NCBI GenBank assembly: GCA_963619935.1
Contig: CAVEYA010000002.1
Coordinates: 1 to 8,833 of the forward strand
Reading direction: 5' to 3'
From: RUG13091 sp963619935
Lineage (GTDB): Bacteria; Bacillota_I; Bacilli_A; RFN20; CAG-826
Length of the DNA: 8,833 nucleotides
Below, one piece after another: positions 1 to 6,458 of the stretch. The notes beneath the pieces were generated by a model that was given only the letters and a program-made list of their open reading frames with translations, was not told where the DNA came from and did not search any database. The translations under genes were made by a program, and so were the position numbers. Every line of letters starts with the position of its first letter. Position 1 is the stretch's first letter.

Positions 1-5
1 TAGAT

Positions 6-461
6 TTATAATCTATTAATCTCTGACTTTATTAATTTATCACCATGATAAGTTAATGCAAGAATAAAATCTTTTTCGTTATTCATTAATAACTTTAAAA
101 ATTCTTTATCTCCTTCCCAAATATTTAAAGTTAATATCTGATCAATATCTACCCAATGAAGTTCGCCTTCATCACATGTAATTATTTCACCAGTGAAGAA
201 TTTACTTGTATATAAGTACATCACTTCTTGATAATCATCATTTTTAAATATTACTTTCCCATGATATTGATAACTTAATAAAGTTAAGCCTGTTTCTTCT
301 TTAACTTCTCTTAGTAATGCTTCTTCTTTACTTTCTCCTACTTCAATATGTCCACCTACACCAATCCATTTCGCATTGTTTAAATCATGTTTCTTTTTAT
401 TTCTTAGTAGCATCAAATACTGATGATCTTTTTTTATATAACAAAGTACAGTTTCTTCCAT
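6..461 (-). CDS. Nudix hydrolase (MutT/8-oxo-dGTP diphosphatase-like)
   Basis: Nudix enzymes hydrolyse nucleoside diphosphates linked to another moiety, and MutT-like members clean oxidised dGTP from the nucleotide pool. With ATG at 461 the protein has 151 residues and a perfect Nudix box at 37-59 (G37, x5, E43, x7, R51-E52-V53, E55-E56, G58-L59), the Mg2+-binding and catalytic loop. The opening METVLCYI-like strand and the KWIGVGGH run before the box resemble short Firmicutes 8-oxo-dGTPase-type proteins, but the substrate cannot be read from sequence. An in-frame TTG at 479 would add six residues. I prefer ATG 461 because family members usually start just before this first strand, although the AAAGGA upstream of it is only about 2 nt from the ATG. 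It is divergent from the LicD-type gene, with an intergenic gap of about 75 nt and no clear operon partner in the window. Confidence 0.88.
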   Translation of the reverse strand: MEETVLCYIKKDHQYLMLLRNKKKHDLNNAKWIGVGGHIEVGESKEEALLREVKEETGLTLLSYQYHGKVIFKNDDYQEVMYLYTSKFFTGEIITCDEGELHWVDIDQILTLNIWEGDKEFLKLLMNNEKDFILALTYHGDKLIKSEINRL

Positions 462-521
462 ATCCTTTATTTTAATCAAAATGAGACAGAAGAAAAAGTT
501 AATACTATGTTAAATAACTTA

Positions 522-530
522 TGTTAAAAT
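522..530 (+). promoter_or_regulatory. Extended -10 promoter element of the LicD-family gene
   Basis: TGTTAAAAT fits the extended -10 form TGn-TAAAAT. It ends six bases before the ATG at 537, so the expected transcription start falls on or next to the A of the start codon. No convincing -35 hexamer is seen at 16-18 bp, which an extended -10 can tolerate. No Shine-Dalgarno sequence lies between this element and the ATG, so the mRNA may be leaderless. The region is AT-rich, so a chance match is possible. Confidence 0.4.
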
Positions 531-536
531 CTAGTC

Positions 537-1454
537 ATGTCCCAAAAAGAAATTTTAGAAGACCCCATTAATGGTTATATAGTCAATCAAGATACTTACC
601 CAATCGGTAAGGATATTGATGGTAATTCTTTAACCAGTAAAGATGTACAAGTAGTTCTTTTAAAAATTATTTTAGAATTAGATAGAGTCTGTCGTAAAAA
701 TAATATTCCTTATGCACTTGCCTATGGCAGTGCTTTAGGCTTATATAATTACCACGGTTTTATTCCATGGGATGATGATGCTGATATCGCAGTGGACTTT
801 TTCGACATTCCTAGACTAATTGAGGCATTGAAAAGAGATTTATCCAAAGAATTCTATTTTGATGCTTACGAAAGCGATAAACGCTATAACGTGCTCATTC
901 CCACTATTAAATTAAGGATGAGAAACACTTATATCAAAGAAAGAAACTGTTATACACTACCAAATCGTTGTAAACAAGGTGACGGTCTATTTATTGATAT
1001 TGTGGCCTTCATGGGTGTTCCAGAAAATTATCATCAACATTTAAATGTAATCGCGTACACACAATGGAAAGTTGCGTTATATGTTTTCTTAGATAGCTTT
1101 TTAAGAATTCACCCATATCACTTAAAAAAGAGAATTAAAAATCATGAAGTAAAAATCGCAAATAAATATAAAGATTCAAATAAAGTTTCACAATCAGTTA
1201 TCATTCCATTCCAAAACTGGGGCAGAAACTTAAAGAAATTAGCGTACCCAAAAGAAATGATATATCCATTTAAGGAGTATGATTTCTGTGGTCATAAATT
1301 ATATTCATTTAATGACGTTGAAGGATTCTGCCGCTATGTTTATGGTGATAAATCATTAAAGAAATGGGATAAAGATAAATATATTGATCCATTTCCACAA
1401 TATAAACGTAAAGCTGGTCATGCTAGAAAGATATCTCTTATAAGAGATAAATAA
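537..1454 (+). CDS. LicD-family phosphotransferase
   Basis: LicD proteins are nucleotidyltransferase-fold enzymes, related to fukutin, that transfer phosphocholine or similar phospho-groups to cell-surface polymers such as teichoic acids or glycans. The 305-residue protein carries the family core: a helix with ELDRVCRKNNIPY (about 47-59), the YGSALG turn (63-68), and the IPWDDDADIA catalytic segment (76-85), in which D81 and D83 are the likely metal-binding acidic pair. The C-terminus has the usual YGDKSLKKW-type motif (about residue 270). No signal peptide or membrane segment is seen, consistent with a cytoplasmic enzyme acting on precursors. No choline uptake or activation genes (licA/B/C) lie nearby, so choline should not be assumed as substrate. 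ATG 537 is the only sensible start, yet it lacks a ribosome binding site. The gene ends at a shared terminator facing the ABC exporter operon. Confidence 0.88.
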   Translation: MSQKEILEDPINGYIVNQDTYPIGKDIDGNSLTSKDVQVVLLKIILELDRVCRKNNIPYALAYGSALGLYNYHGFIPWDDDADIAVDFFDIPRLIEALKRDLSKEFYFDAYESDKRYNVLIPTIKLRMRNTYIKERNCYTLPNRCKQGDGLFIDIVAFMGVPENYHQHLNVIAYTQWKVALYVFLDSFLRIHPYHLKKRIKNHEVKIANKYKDSNKVSQSVIIPFQNWGRNLKKLAYPKEMIYPFKEYDFCGHKLYSFNDVEGFCRYVYGDKSLKKWDKDKYIDPFPQYKRKAGHARKISLIRDK

Positions 1455-1477
1455 AAACCGCATCGCTGCGGTTTTTT
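1453..1477. terminator. Bidirectional Rho-independent terminator (LicD-family gene / ABC permease)
   Basis: Arms AAAAACCGCA (1453-1462) and TGCGGTTTTT (1467-1476) are perfectly complementary around a four-base loop. On the plus strand the GC stem is followed by a run of six T, and on the minus strand by five T. It can therefore stop both the LicD-family transcript and the convergent ABC operon. On the minus strand the loop reads GCGA, a stable GNRA tetraloop. It overlaps the last bases of the LicD-family stop codon and abuts the permease stop. Confidence 0.9.
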
Positions 1478-1478
1478 C

Positions 1479-2333
1479 TTATTTCACATCTCGTTTAGAG
1501 AAGATTAAAGTGCCAAAGAAAGTAAAGATAACTGACCAGTACGCTGGTGTGATAAGTCCAGCTAGGAAAGTATCATTATCAATCTCAATTCCATCATAGG
1601 AAGTTGTTAACGCTCCAAAGGTGTACATTGGATTAAACCATTTTGTCGCGTTATATGTGTAATAAGTATAAGGTATGCCTTCTGCATCATGTCCAATTTT
1701 AACTGTAGTTAACTTACTGACCATACCAAAGATAAATAAGAAAAGCATCACCACTATGACGATTGGTAACGAACCACCAATATTACGAATTAGTGTGGCA
1801 ACAAAAATAGAGAAACAGGTAACAAAGATATACGCCATAATAGAAATTAAGACATATCTTCCTAATGCACTACCAATTAATACTCCATATGTTGTTTCAC
1901 CTGTTGCTTTAAATCCACCCATTAATGAACCTAAACCAAACGATAATAAAACATACCAACTCATAATGACAAAAGTGAAAATTAAACCACTTAATAGCAA
2001 GCAGAGATAAATATGAGATTTTTTATTACCCGCAATAATTTTGTTTCGAATTGTCCCATAATTAAATTCACCAATAGTGAGAATAACTAAATAGATCGGA
2101 ACAGCGAAACCAAAGTTTTGAATTGGTGATAAAGAATTAAATAATAGATTTTGTCCATTGGCAAAGCAATTTACATAATCACTTGGGTCGCTCATTTGAT
2201 TTTTTAATCCCATATCAATCGCTAAAAAGAGTAAGGACAAGAATACCGCTAAAGCAGTGCTGACAATTAAAACAATTCTAAATGTCCAGTCATGAATAAG
2301 TTTATATAAAGAAGCTTTAATAATGTTAATCAT
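1479..2333 (-). CDS. ABC-2 type transporter permease
   Basis: This is the membrane half of a two-gene ABC exporter with the ATPase encoded directly upstream. The 284 residues form about six hydrophobic segments (roughly 16-38, 75-91, 108-135, 157-182, 188-211 and 258-279), with a larger outside stretch after the first segment and another before the last. This is the usual layout of BcrB/ABC2-type permeases in bacteriocin-immunity and antibiotic-efflux systems. The start ATG overlaps the ATPase stop by 8 nt and has an ideal AAGGAGG site 6 nt upstream inside the ATPase gene, so the two are translationally coupled. The substrate is unknown: no regulator, two-component system or bacteriocin precursor is adjacent. 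It ends at the hairpin shared with the LicD-family gene. Confidence 0.85.
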   Translation of the reverse strand: MINIIKASLYKLIHDWTFRIVLIVSTALAVFLSLLFLAIDMGLKNQMSDPSDYVNCFANGQNLLFNSLSPIQNFGFAVPIYLVILTIGEFNYGTIRNKIIAGNKKSHIYLCLLLSGLIFTFVIMSWYVLLSFGLGSLMGGFKATGETTYGVLIGSALGRYVLISIMAYIFVTCFSIFVATLIRNIGGSLPIVIVVMLFLFIFGMVSKLTTVKIGHDAEGIPYTYYTYNATKWFNPMYTFGALTTSYDGIEIDNDTFLAGLITPAYWSVIFTFFGTLIFSKRDVK

Positions 2334-3240
2334 GTTGAGCCTCCTTAATTAAGTTAAGATAATATTCTTCAACATTACCCTCCACTGTTTTAATCTTAGT
2401 AATTTCAATATCTTCCTTATTTAATTGATTTAATAAATCAAGAGGTTTAATTTTATCAATCACTCGAACAATATTATTTTGTAAAATAACATATTGAAGA
2501 TTTAACTTATTTAAAGCATCGGTTAACTTTCTTGTATCTTCATAATGTAAATCAATGCCGTTTTGACATTTATTAAATAAATCTTCGGCGGAGATTTCTT
2601 CCAATAATTTACCATGTGAGATAAAGCCATAATATGTCGCTACCTTTTCTAATTCAGAAAGAATATGTGAAGAAATTAAGAAAGTAATGCCTTCCTTATT
2701 TAAGTTAATAATTAATTCACGAAGAGAAGCGATACCTTCTGGATCTAAACCATTCATCGGTTCATCTAAAAACATCATCGTTGGTTTAATTAATAATAAG
2801 ACTGCGATACCAAGTCTTTGTCTCATACCTAATGAGAAGTTTTTCGCTTTCTTTTTACCTGTATTAAATAAACCTACTTGTTTTAATACTTCATCTACCA
2901 CGCTTAAATCTTTAACACCATAATATTGACAAGCATAAGTGAGGTTTTGTTTTGCCGTCATAGTAGGAACTAAAGAAGGTGCTTCCACGATTGCGGATAT
3001 ATGTTTCCGCACATCATAAATTCTTTTATCTTTATTTGCTACATCAAAGATGGTGTAGCTACCATTTTTAGGTGTTGCTAAACCCATTAATAAACGCATG
3101 ATTGTGGTTTTACCACTACCATTTTCGCCGACAAAGCCATATACACTACCAACTGGAACATGCATATTTACTCCATCAACAACGCGTTTACCACTATAAA
3201 TTTTTGTTAAGTTTTCCGTCGTAATTGCGTAATTAGACAT
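2326..3240 (-). CDS. ABC transporter ATP-binding protein (BcrA-type)
   Basis: This cytoplasmic ATPase should power the permease encoded just downstream. In the 304-residue protein, Walker A is GENGSGKTT (38-46), the signature is FSLGMRQR (135-142), Walker B with catalytic Glu is MMFLDEP (155-161), the D-loop is GLDPEG (164-169), and the switch histidine is H192 in ISSHILSE. The Q-loop position appears to hold glutamate (IVEAPS, about 84-89) rather than glutamine, which is common in BcrA-like drug or bacteriocin exporters. The C-terminal 90 or so residues form the accessory domain typical of that group. An AGGAG site (3249-3253 on the complementary strand) lies 8 nt before the ATG. It is first gene of a two-gene operon transcribed from the promoter at 3266-3294. 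The exported substrate cannot be inferred. Confidence 0.92.
   Translation of the reverse strand: MSNYAITTENLTKIYSGKRVVDGVNMHVPVGSVYGFVGENGSGKTTIMRLLMGLATPKNGSYTIFDVANKDKRIYDVRKHISAIVEAPSLVPTMTAKQNLTYACQYYGVKDLSVVDEVLKQVGLFNTGKKKAKNFSLGMRQRLGIAVLLLIKPTMMFLDEPMNGLDPEGIASLRELIINLNKEGITFLISSHILSELEKVATYYGFISHGKLLEEISAEDLFNKCQNGIDLHYEDTRKLTDALNKLNLQYVILQNNIVRVIDKIKPLDLLNQLNKEDIEITKIKTVEGNVEEYYLNLIKEAQHD
2340..2346 (-). promoter_or_regulatory. Shine-Dalgarno site coupling ABC ATPase and permease
   Basis: AAGGAGG on the minus strand lies 6 nt before the permease ATG and inside the last codons of the ATPase gene. It fixes the permease start and explains how an 8-nt gene overlap is translated. Confidence 0.85.
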
Positions 3241-3265
3241 AGTTATTTCTCCTACGCAATTAGTA

Positions 3266-3294
3266 TATATAAAATGAGCTTATTTGATTAGCAA
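3266..3294 (-). promoter_or_regulatory. Sigma-A-type promoter of the ABC operon
   Basis: On the minus strand, TTGCTA (-35, plus positions 3289-3294) is followed after exactly 17 bp by TATATA (-10, 3266-3271), with TATACT overlapping just downstream. The expected start near 3259 gives a leader of about 19 nt that contains the AGGAG site of the ATPase gene. The hexamers match the consensus at about 4 of 6 positions each, so the call is reasonable but not strong. Confidence 0.5.
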
Positions 3295-3325
3295 TATCGA
3301 CATTTTTTTATAAATCGCAAATAGT

Positions 3326-3341
3326 TGTATATTAATATACA
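3326..3341. promoter_or_regulatory. 16-bp perfect palindrome, candidate operator
   Basis: TGTATATTAATATACA is identical to its own reverse complement. It lies between the divergent ABC and uridine kinase genes, about 10 bp upstream of the TATAAT of uridine kinase, where it would cover the -35 area. The TGTA...TACA form resembles operators of small dimeric repressors in Firmicutes. AT-rich DNA makes such palindromes fairly likely by chance in a window of this size, so only its position supports a function. Confidence 0.35.
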
Positions 3342-3350
3342 TCAATATTT

Positions 3351-3356
3351 TATAAT
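3351..3356 (+). promoter_or_regulatory. -10 element of the uridine kinase promoter
   Basis: A consensus TATAAT lies 31 nt before the ATG at 3388, giving an expected leader of about 25 nt that holds the AGGGGG ribosome binding site (about 7 nt before the ATG). The -35 is poor: TTGTAT at 3325-3330 is 20 bp away and overlaps the palindrome, which may mean the promoter needs an activator or is weak. Confidence 0.5.
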
Positions 3357-3387
3357 GAAATATCGTAAGTAATATAGGGGGCTAGTT

Positions 3388-4092
3388 ATGGCAAGAATTA
3401 TTTTAATTGGTGGAGGTTCTTCTTCTGGTAAATCATTTGTCACTAAAGAAGTGTTAAAGAATATCGGAGAGGAAAACATCACTCGTTTAACTATGGATGA
3501 TTACTATTTAGATCAATCTGATATGAGTATGGAAGAAAGATATAAAGTCAATTATGACCACCCAAAAGCGTTTGACTGGTCTTTAATGCGAAAGCATATT
3601 CAAGCATTAAAGAATGACCAACCAATTAATAAACCAATTTATGATTTTATTACTTTAAATAGAACGGATAAAACAGAAGTAATAACGCCTAAAAAAGTAG
3701 TTATTATTGAAGGCATTATGGCCCTTGTTGATAAACAAATTCGTAATCTAGGTGATATCAGAGTGTTTATTAACGCAGGTGCGGAACGTCGGTTTTTACG
3801 AAGATTAATTCGTGACTCAAAAGAAAGAGGCAGAAGCTTTGAAAGCATCGTTAATCAATACTTCTCCACTGTGCAACCAATGTACGATGAAATTGTAAAA
3901 CCATCTAGTGAATACGCCGACTTAATTATTAATAACGACGGGGTGAAAAACCTTGCGATAGATGTCTTAACTTGTGTCATTGAAGAACAACTCGATATCG
4001 CAAATAACATCAGAAAAGAAAAACATCGTCAAAACGATGAATTTAATGAAGAAAATCTTAAATCTGTATTCCTAAATATGGAAAAGCATTAA
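3388..4092 (+). CDS. udk: Uridine kinase (uridine/cytidine kinase family)
   Basis: Uridine kinase phosphorylates uridine and cytidine to UMP and CMP with ATP or GTP, the key step of pyrimidine salvage in the cytoplasm. The 234-residue protein has the P-loop GGSSSGKS (9-16), the MDDYY acidic motif (36-40), the family-specific YDHPKAFD (57-64) and KPIYDF (82-87) nucleoside-binding segments, IIEGI (106-110), and an arginine-rich lid RRLIRDSKERGR (138-149). It is a little longer than the usual 205-215 residues, with a charged, Lys/Glu/Asn-rich tail after about residue 205. The start ATG has AGGGGG at good spacing. The gene is divergent from the ABC operon and stands alone, with no udp, cdd or upp beside it. 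Its stop codon overlaps the stop of the convergent Na/Pi-cotransporter gene. A related phosphoribulokinase-like specificity is possible but less likely. Confidence 0.9.
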   Translation: MARIILIGGGSSSGKSFVTKEVLKNIGEENITRLTMDDYYLDQSDMSMEERYKVNYDHPKAFDWSLMRKHIQALKNDQPINKPIYDFITLNRTDKTEVITPKKVVIIEGIMALVDKQIRNLGDIRVFINAGAERRFLRRLIRDSKERGRSFESIVNQYFSTVQPMYDEIVKPSSEYADLIINNDGVKNLAIDVLTCVIEEQLDIANNIRKEKHRQNDEFNEENLKSVFLNMEKH

Positions 4093-5819
4093 GGATGAAT
4101 TGATGATATATCGTCATCCTTAGAAGGATTTAAATCACTACAAGAACGTTCAGCGATAAAATTAAGGTGGTCACCACAACGTTCTAGATTACCAACTAAA
4201 TTAGTAAAGATATTGGAAGATTGGGGCTTACATAAGCCCTTTTCTAATCTTTCTAAATGGCCATTAACCATATTTGTTCTTTGATTATCAATTAAGTTTT
4301 CTAAATTTCTTGTTTTATCGAGTTTTTCTAATGAAGGCTCATCAACTAGTAAAGTTACTTGAATAAACATGTCATTAATGTACTTTTGCATCTGTTTTAA
4401 ATCATCAATCACCGCAGAAGAAAATTCTAATTTCTCATTTACTTCATGGAAAGTATAAGAAGTAATATTATCCGCAACTTCGGTTAATCTCACCATGTCA
4501 TTAATATCTAATTGCATACGAGAGATTCTTTTTTGTGATTCTGGGCTAACGCCTAAAGATGAAATCTTTATTAAGAAAGAAGAAAGATGATTTGCCATTT
4601 CCATCACTTTAATTTCTTTTTCACTAATCATCTCTTTCTTTTCATAATCCTTTTCAATAAATGCTTCAATAGCCATGTTTAAATCATCTAAGCTGTTCTT
4701 TGCTAATAAATGATAATAGGAAATAGCCTGGATTAAGGCTAATTCAGGCGTTTCTAAGAAACGATTATCTAATAAATCTTCACTATTATTTTTCTTTTTA
4801 TCAGGAATAATCTTGCTAGATAAAAACACTAATCCTTTTGTGAATGGTAAAAATAGAAATGTACACACAGTATTAAAGAAGGTATGGAACATTGCGATTT
4901 GTAAAGAAGGATTATTTTTAAACCAGCTACCAAAGGTCATTTCCATTGCGCTTGGCCAGCAAATCAAGATAATAAAGAAAATTAAAGAACCAATAATGTT
5001 AAATAATAAATGAATGATTGCAGTTCTTTTCCCATTCGTAGTAGAGCCAATGGATGATAATAAAGCGGTTGTGCACGATCCAATATTAGATCCTAATATT
5101 AAATAAAGAACACCATTACCAGAGCCACCAATAACCGCTCCTGCCATAGCAAGAGCTAAAACGATGGAAGTTATTGCACTAGAAGATTGGGCTAATGCAG
5201 TCAATACAATACCTATTAATAATAAAAGGAAAGGATTAGTAATATTTACTAACGCTTCTTTAATCGCGTCATTATCCAAAAATAATGTTTTCATGTTATC
5301 GGTCATTGTTGCTAAGCCTAAGAATAATAATCCCAAGCCTGCAATTAAATCACCCGCTAAAGCAATTTTAGGGAACTTTTTATGAAATATTAGTCTTAAA
5401 ATCACTCCTAACAAAGTTAAAGCAATAATAATCTCTGTTAAAGGAAAGGAAGATGAACTTAATCCACCTAAGGCCACTATTTGAGCAGTAATGGTTGTGC
5501 CTATATTCGCACCCATAATATATGTTGCCGCTTGTGCTAATGTCATAACACCAGCGTTAACAAAGCCCACTACCATAATTGTGGTAGCCCCACTAGATTG
5601 CATAATCATCGTGGCTAAGGTACCTATTCCCACACCTGCTAATTTGGAATTTGCGGTTTTATGAAATAGTTTCTTTAAACCTGTCGTGGCTAGCTTCTCA
5701 GTAGATGTTTGAAGCATGTTCATACCAATGAATAATGCACCTAATCCACCAATAATGAGTAAAATAGGAATTACCATCTCGGTGCTAGAACTAGTTAATA
5801 TTGTGTTTATAAAAGCCAT
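4089..5819 (-). CDS. Na/Pi-cotransporter family protein with C-terminal PhoU-like domain
   Basis: Members of the NptA/YjbB group are sodium-coupled phosphate carriers of the inner membrane, and several act in phosphate export or uptake control. The 576-residue protein has the inverted-repeat PNaS transport domain at about 15-340, with hallmark QSSGATT (74-80) and QSSSAIT (211-217) motifs and matching GANIGTT (103-109) and GSNIGSCTT (243-251) segments. A helical PhoU-like domain follows at about 350-565, including NLERCGDHLNFIAE (544-557). Both transport repeats and the regulatory tail are complete. The ATG at 5819 has no recognisable Shine-Dalgarno site; M15 is an alternative but has none either. 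The gene is divergent from the DtxR-type regulator and convergent with udk, overlapping it by 4 nt. No pst or pho genes are nearby, so phosphate as substrate rests on family alone. Confidence 0.9.
   Translation of the reverse strand: MAFINTILTSSSTEMVIPILLIIGGLGALFIGMNMLQTSTEKLATTGLKKLFHKTANSKLAGVGIGTLATMIMQSSGATTIMVVGFVNAGVMTLAQAATYIMGANIGTTITAQIVALGGLSSSSFPLTEIIIALTLLGVILRLIFHKKFPKIALAGDLIAGLGLLFLGLATMTDNMKTLFLDNDAIKEALVNITNPFLLLLIGIVLTALAQSSSAITSIVLALAMAGAVIGGSGNGVLYLILGSNIGSCTTALLSSIGSTTNGKRTAIIHLLFNIIGSLIFFIILICWPSAMEMTFGSWFKNNPSLQIAMFHTFFNTVCTFLFLPFTKGLVFLSSKIIPDKKKNNSEDLLDNRFLETPELALIQAISYYHLLAKNSLDDLNMAIEAFIEKDYEKKEMISEKEIKVMEMANHLSSFLIKISSLGVSPESQKRISRMQLDINDMVRLTEVADNITSYTFHEVNEKLEFSSAVIDDLKQMQKYINDMFIQVTLLVDEPSLEKLDKTRNLENLIDNQRTNMVNGHLERLEKGLCKPQSSNIFTNLVGNLERCGDHLNFIAERSCSDLNPSKDDDISSIHP
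4091..4121. other. Hairpin over the convergent udk / Na/Pi gene ends
   Basis: AAGGATGA (4091-4098) and TCATCCTT (4114-4121) form an 8-bp perfect stem with a 15-nt loop, covering the stop codon and last codons of the Na/Pi gene and starting within the udk stop. No T-run follows on either strand, so it is not a standard intrinsic terminator. It may stabilise 3' ends or be incidental to the Asp/Ser-rich C-terminal codons. Confidence 0.35.
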
Positions 5820-5975
5820 AAATAATATAATTATTTTAGTAAGAGAGAAGGAAAAACGCTACTTAAAAATCAATTAAGTAATAAATATGGCCATAAAATG
5901 TAAAGAAGGAATATATATTTGTGTATTTTTTTAAAAATTTATGATTAAAATAAATAAAGAAAAGAACAAAAAGTT
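5820..5975. promoter_or_regulatory. Divergent regulatory spacer with inverted repeat at 5860-5880
   Basis: This 156-nt spacer separates the Na/Pi gene (-) from the DtxR-type gene (+) and must hold both promoters. The clearest structure is a 7-bp perfect inverted repeat, TACTTAA (5860-5866) and TTAAGTA (5874-5880), 7 bp apart, about 40 bp upstream of the Na/Pi ATG. That is a plausible place for a repressor site. It does not match the known DtxR or MntR consensus. ATGGCCAT (5887-5894) is a second small palindrome. A possible -10 for the regulator is TAAAAT (5946-5951). Neither promoter can be assigned firmly in this AT-rich stretch. Confidence 0.35.
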
Positions 5976-6344
5976 ATGTATAACAAGAAAGAATCAACAG
6001 AAGACTATTTAGAAGCAATACTCATTGCCCAAAATAATGGCCAATCAATTAGGGCAGTAGATTTATCTCACTTAATGAATTTTTCTAAGCCATCTGTTTC
6101 TGTCGCGTTAAAAAAATTGAAAAATGAAAAATATGTTGAGATAAATGAGTCTACAGGTGAAATTATTCTCACCGATACTGGTCGTAAAATTGCGGAAAAA
6201 ACCTTGGAAAGACACACTATCTTAAAGAGAGCGTTTATGTCCTTAGGAGTAAATGAAGAAACCGCAAGTGAAGACGCATGTAAAGTGGAACATCTAATTA
6301 GTGAAGAAACTTTTCTAGCAATTAAAAAGCATTTAGACAAATAA
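5976..6344 (+). CDS. DtxR/MntR-family metal-dependent transcriptional regulator
   Basis: Proteins of this family bind Fe2+ or Mn2+ and then repress metal-uptake genes. The 122 residues cover the winged-helix DNA-binding domain (about 1-70; recognition helix around SKPSVSVALKKL, 37-48) and the dimerisation/metal domain (about 71-122). The C-terminal SH3/FeoA-like domain of DtxR is absent, as in MntR and many short Firmicutes members. Likely metal ligands are D10, E13, H80, C102, E105 and H106. C102-E105-H106 match DtxR in identity and number, while D10 matches the Asp8 of MntR instead of Met10 of DtxR. The metal is therefore ambiguous. It is transcribed alone, divergent from the Na/Pi gene and followed by its own terminator; no metal transporter is in the window. 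Only a weak AAAGA precedes the ATG. Confidence 0.88.
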   Translation: MYNKKESTEDYLEAILIAQNNGQSIRAVDLSHLMNFSKPSVSVALKKLKNEKYVEINESTGEIILTDTGRKIAEKTLERHTILKRAFMSLGVNEETASEDACKVEHLISEETFLAIKKHLDK

Positions 6345-6369
6345 AGATAAATATTTATATTTATAATAG

Positions 6370-6395
6370 AACACCATTGCTGGTGTTTTATTTTA
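6370..6395 (+). terminator. Rho-independent terminator of the DtxR-family gene
   Basis: AACACCA (6370-6376) and TGGTGTT (6381-6387) form a 7-bp stem with loop TTGC, followed by a T-rich tail (TTATTTTA). It sits 25 nt after the regulator stop and before the glmM promoter, so glmM should be a separate transcription unit. It also lies over the first codons of the longest possible glmM reading frame, which is one reason to reject that longer start. Confidence 0.8.
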
Positions 6396-6399
6396 CCTT

Positions 6400-6417
6400 T
6401 GTAAACAAAACTTTACA
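6400..6417. promoter_or_regulatory. Inverted repeat overlapping the glmM -35, candidate operator
   Basis: TGTAAA (6400-6405) and TTTACA (6412-6417) are exact inverted repeats with a 6-bp spacer. The right arm is itself the -35 hexamer of the glmM promoter, so a protein bound here would block RNA polymerase. A dimeric XRE domain is the type of protein that binds such a site, and the downstream gene encodes one. The match to autoregulation is inferred, not shown. Confidence 0.4.
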
Positions 6418-6441
6418 TCGATTATTTATTAGTTATATATT
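6412..6441 (+). promoter_or_regulatory. Sigma-A-type promoter of HTH-glmM
   Basis: TTTACA (-35, 6412-6417; five of six consensus bases) is followed after 18 bp by TATATT (-10, 6436-6441; five of six). TATATA at a 16-bp spacing overlaps it. Transcription would start near 6448, giving a leader of about 25 nt with the GGAGG site and no room for a riboswitch or glmS-type ribozyme. Confidence 0.6.
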
Positions 6442-6458
6442 AATAGCGTTAACCTTTT

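Noticed and set aside
462..479. TTG start at 479 for the Nudix gene
   Set aside because: It adds six residues not typical of the family, uses a weaker start codon and has no ribosome binding site; ATG 461 is preferred, though its site is very close.
1675..2010. Open frame of 111 codons on the plus strand inside the ABC permease gene, and similar frames opposite the other genes
   Set aside because: They are antisense to clearly conserved genes, have no family features, no ribosome sites, and compositions expected from reverse-complement reading.
537..3240. A bacteriocin or phase-variable phosphocholine locus formed by LicD plus the ABC exporter
   Set aside because: The genes converge on a bidirectional terminator, no licABC, repeat tract, precursor peptide or modification enzyme is present, so there is no evidence that they act together.
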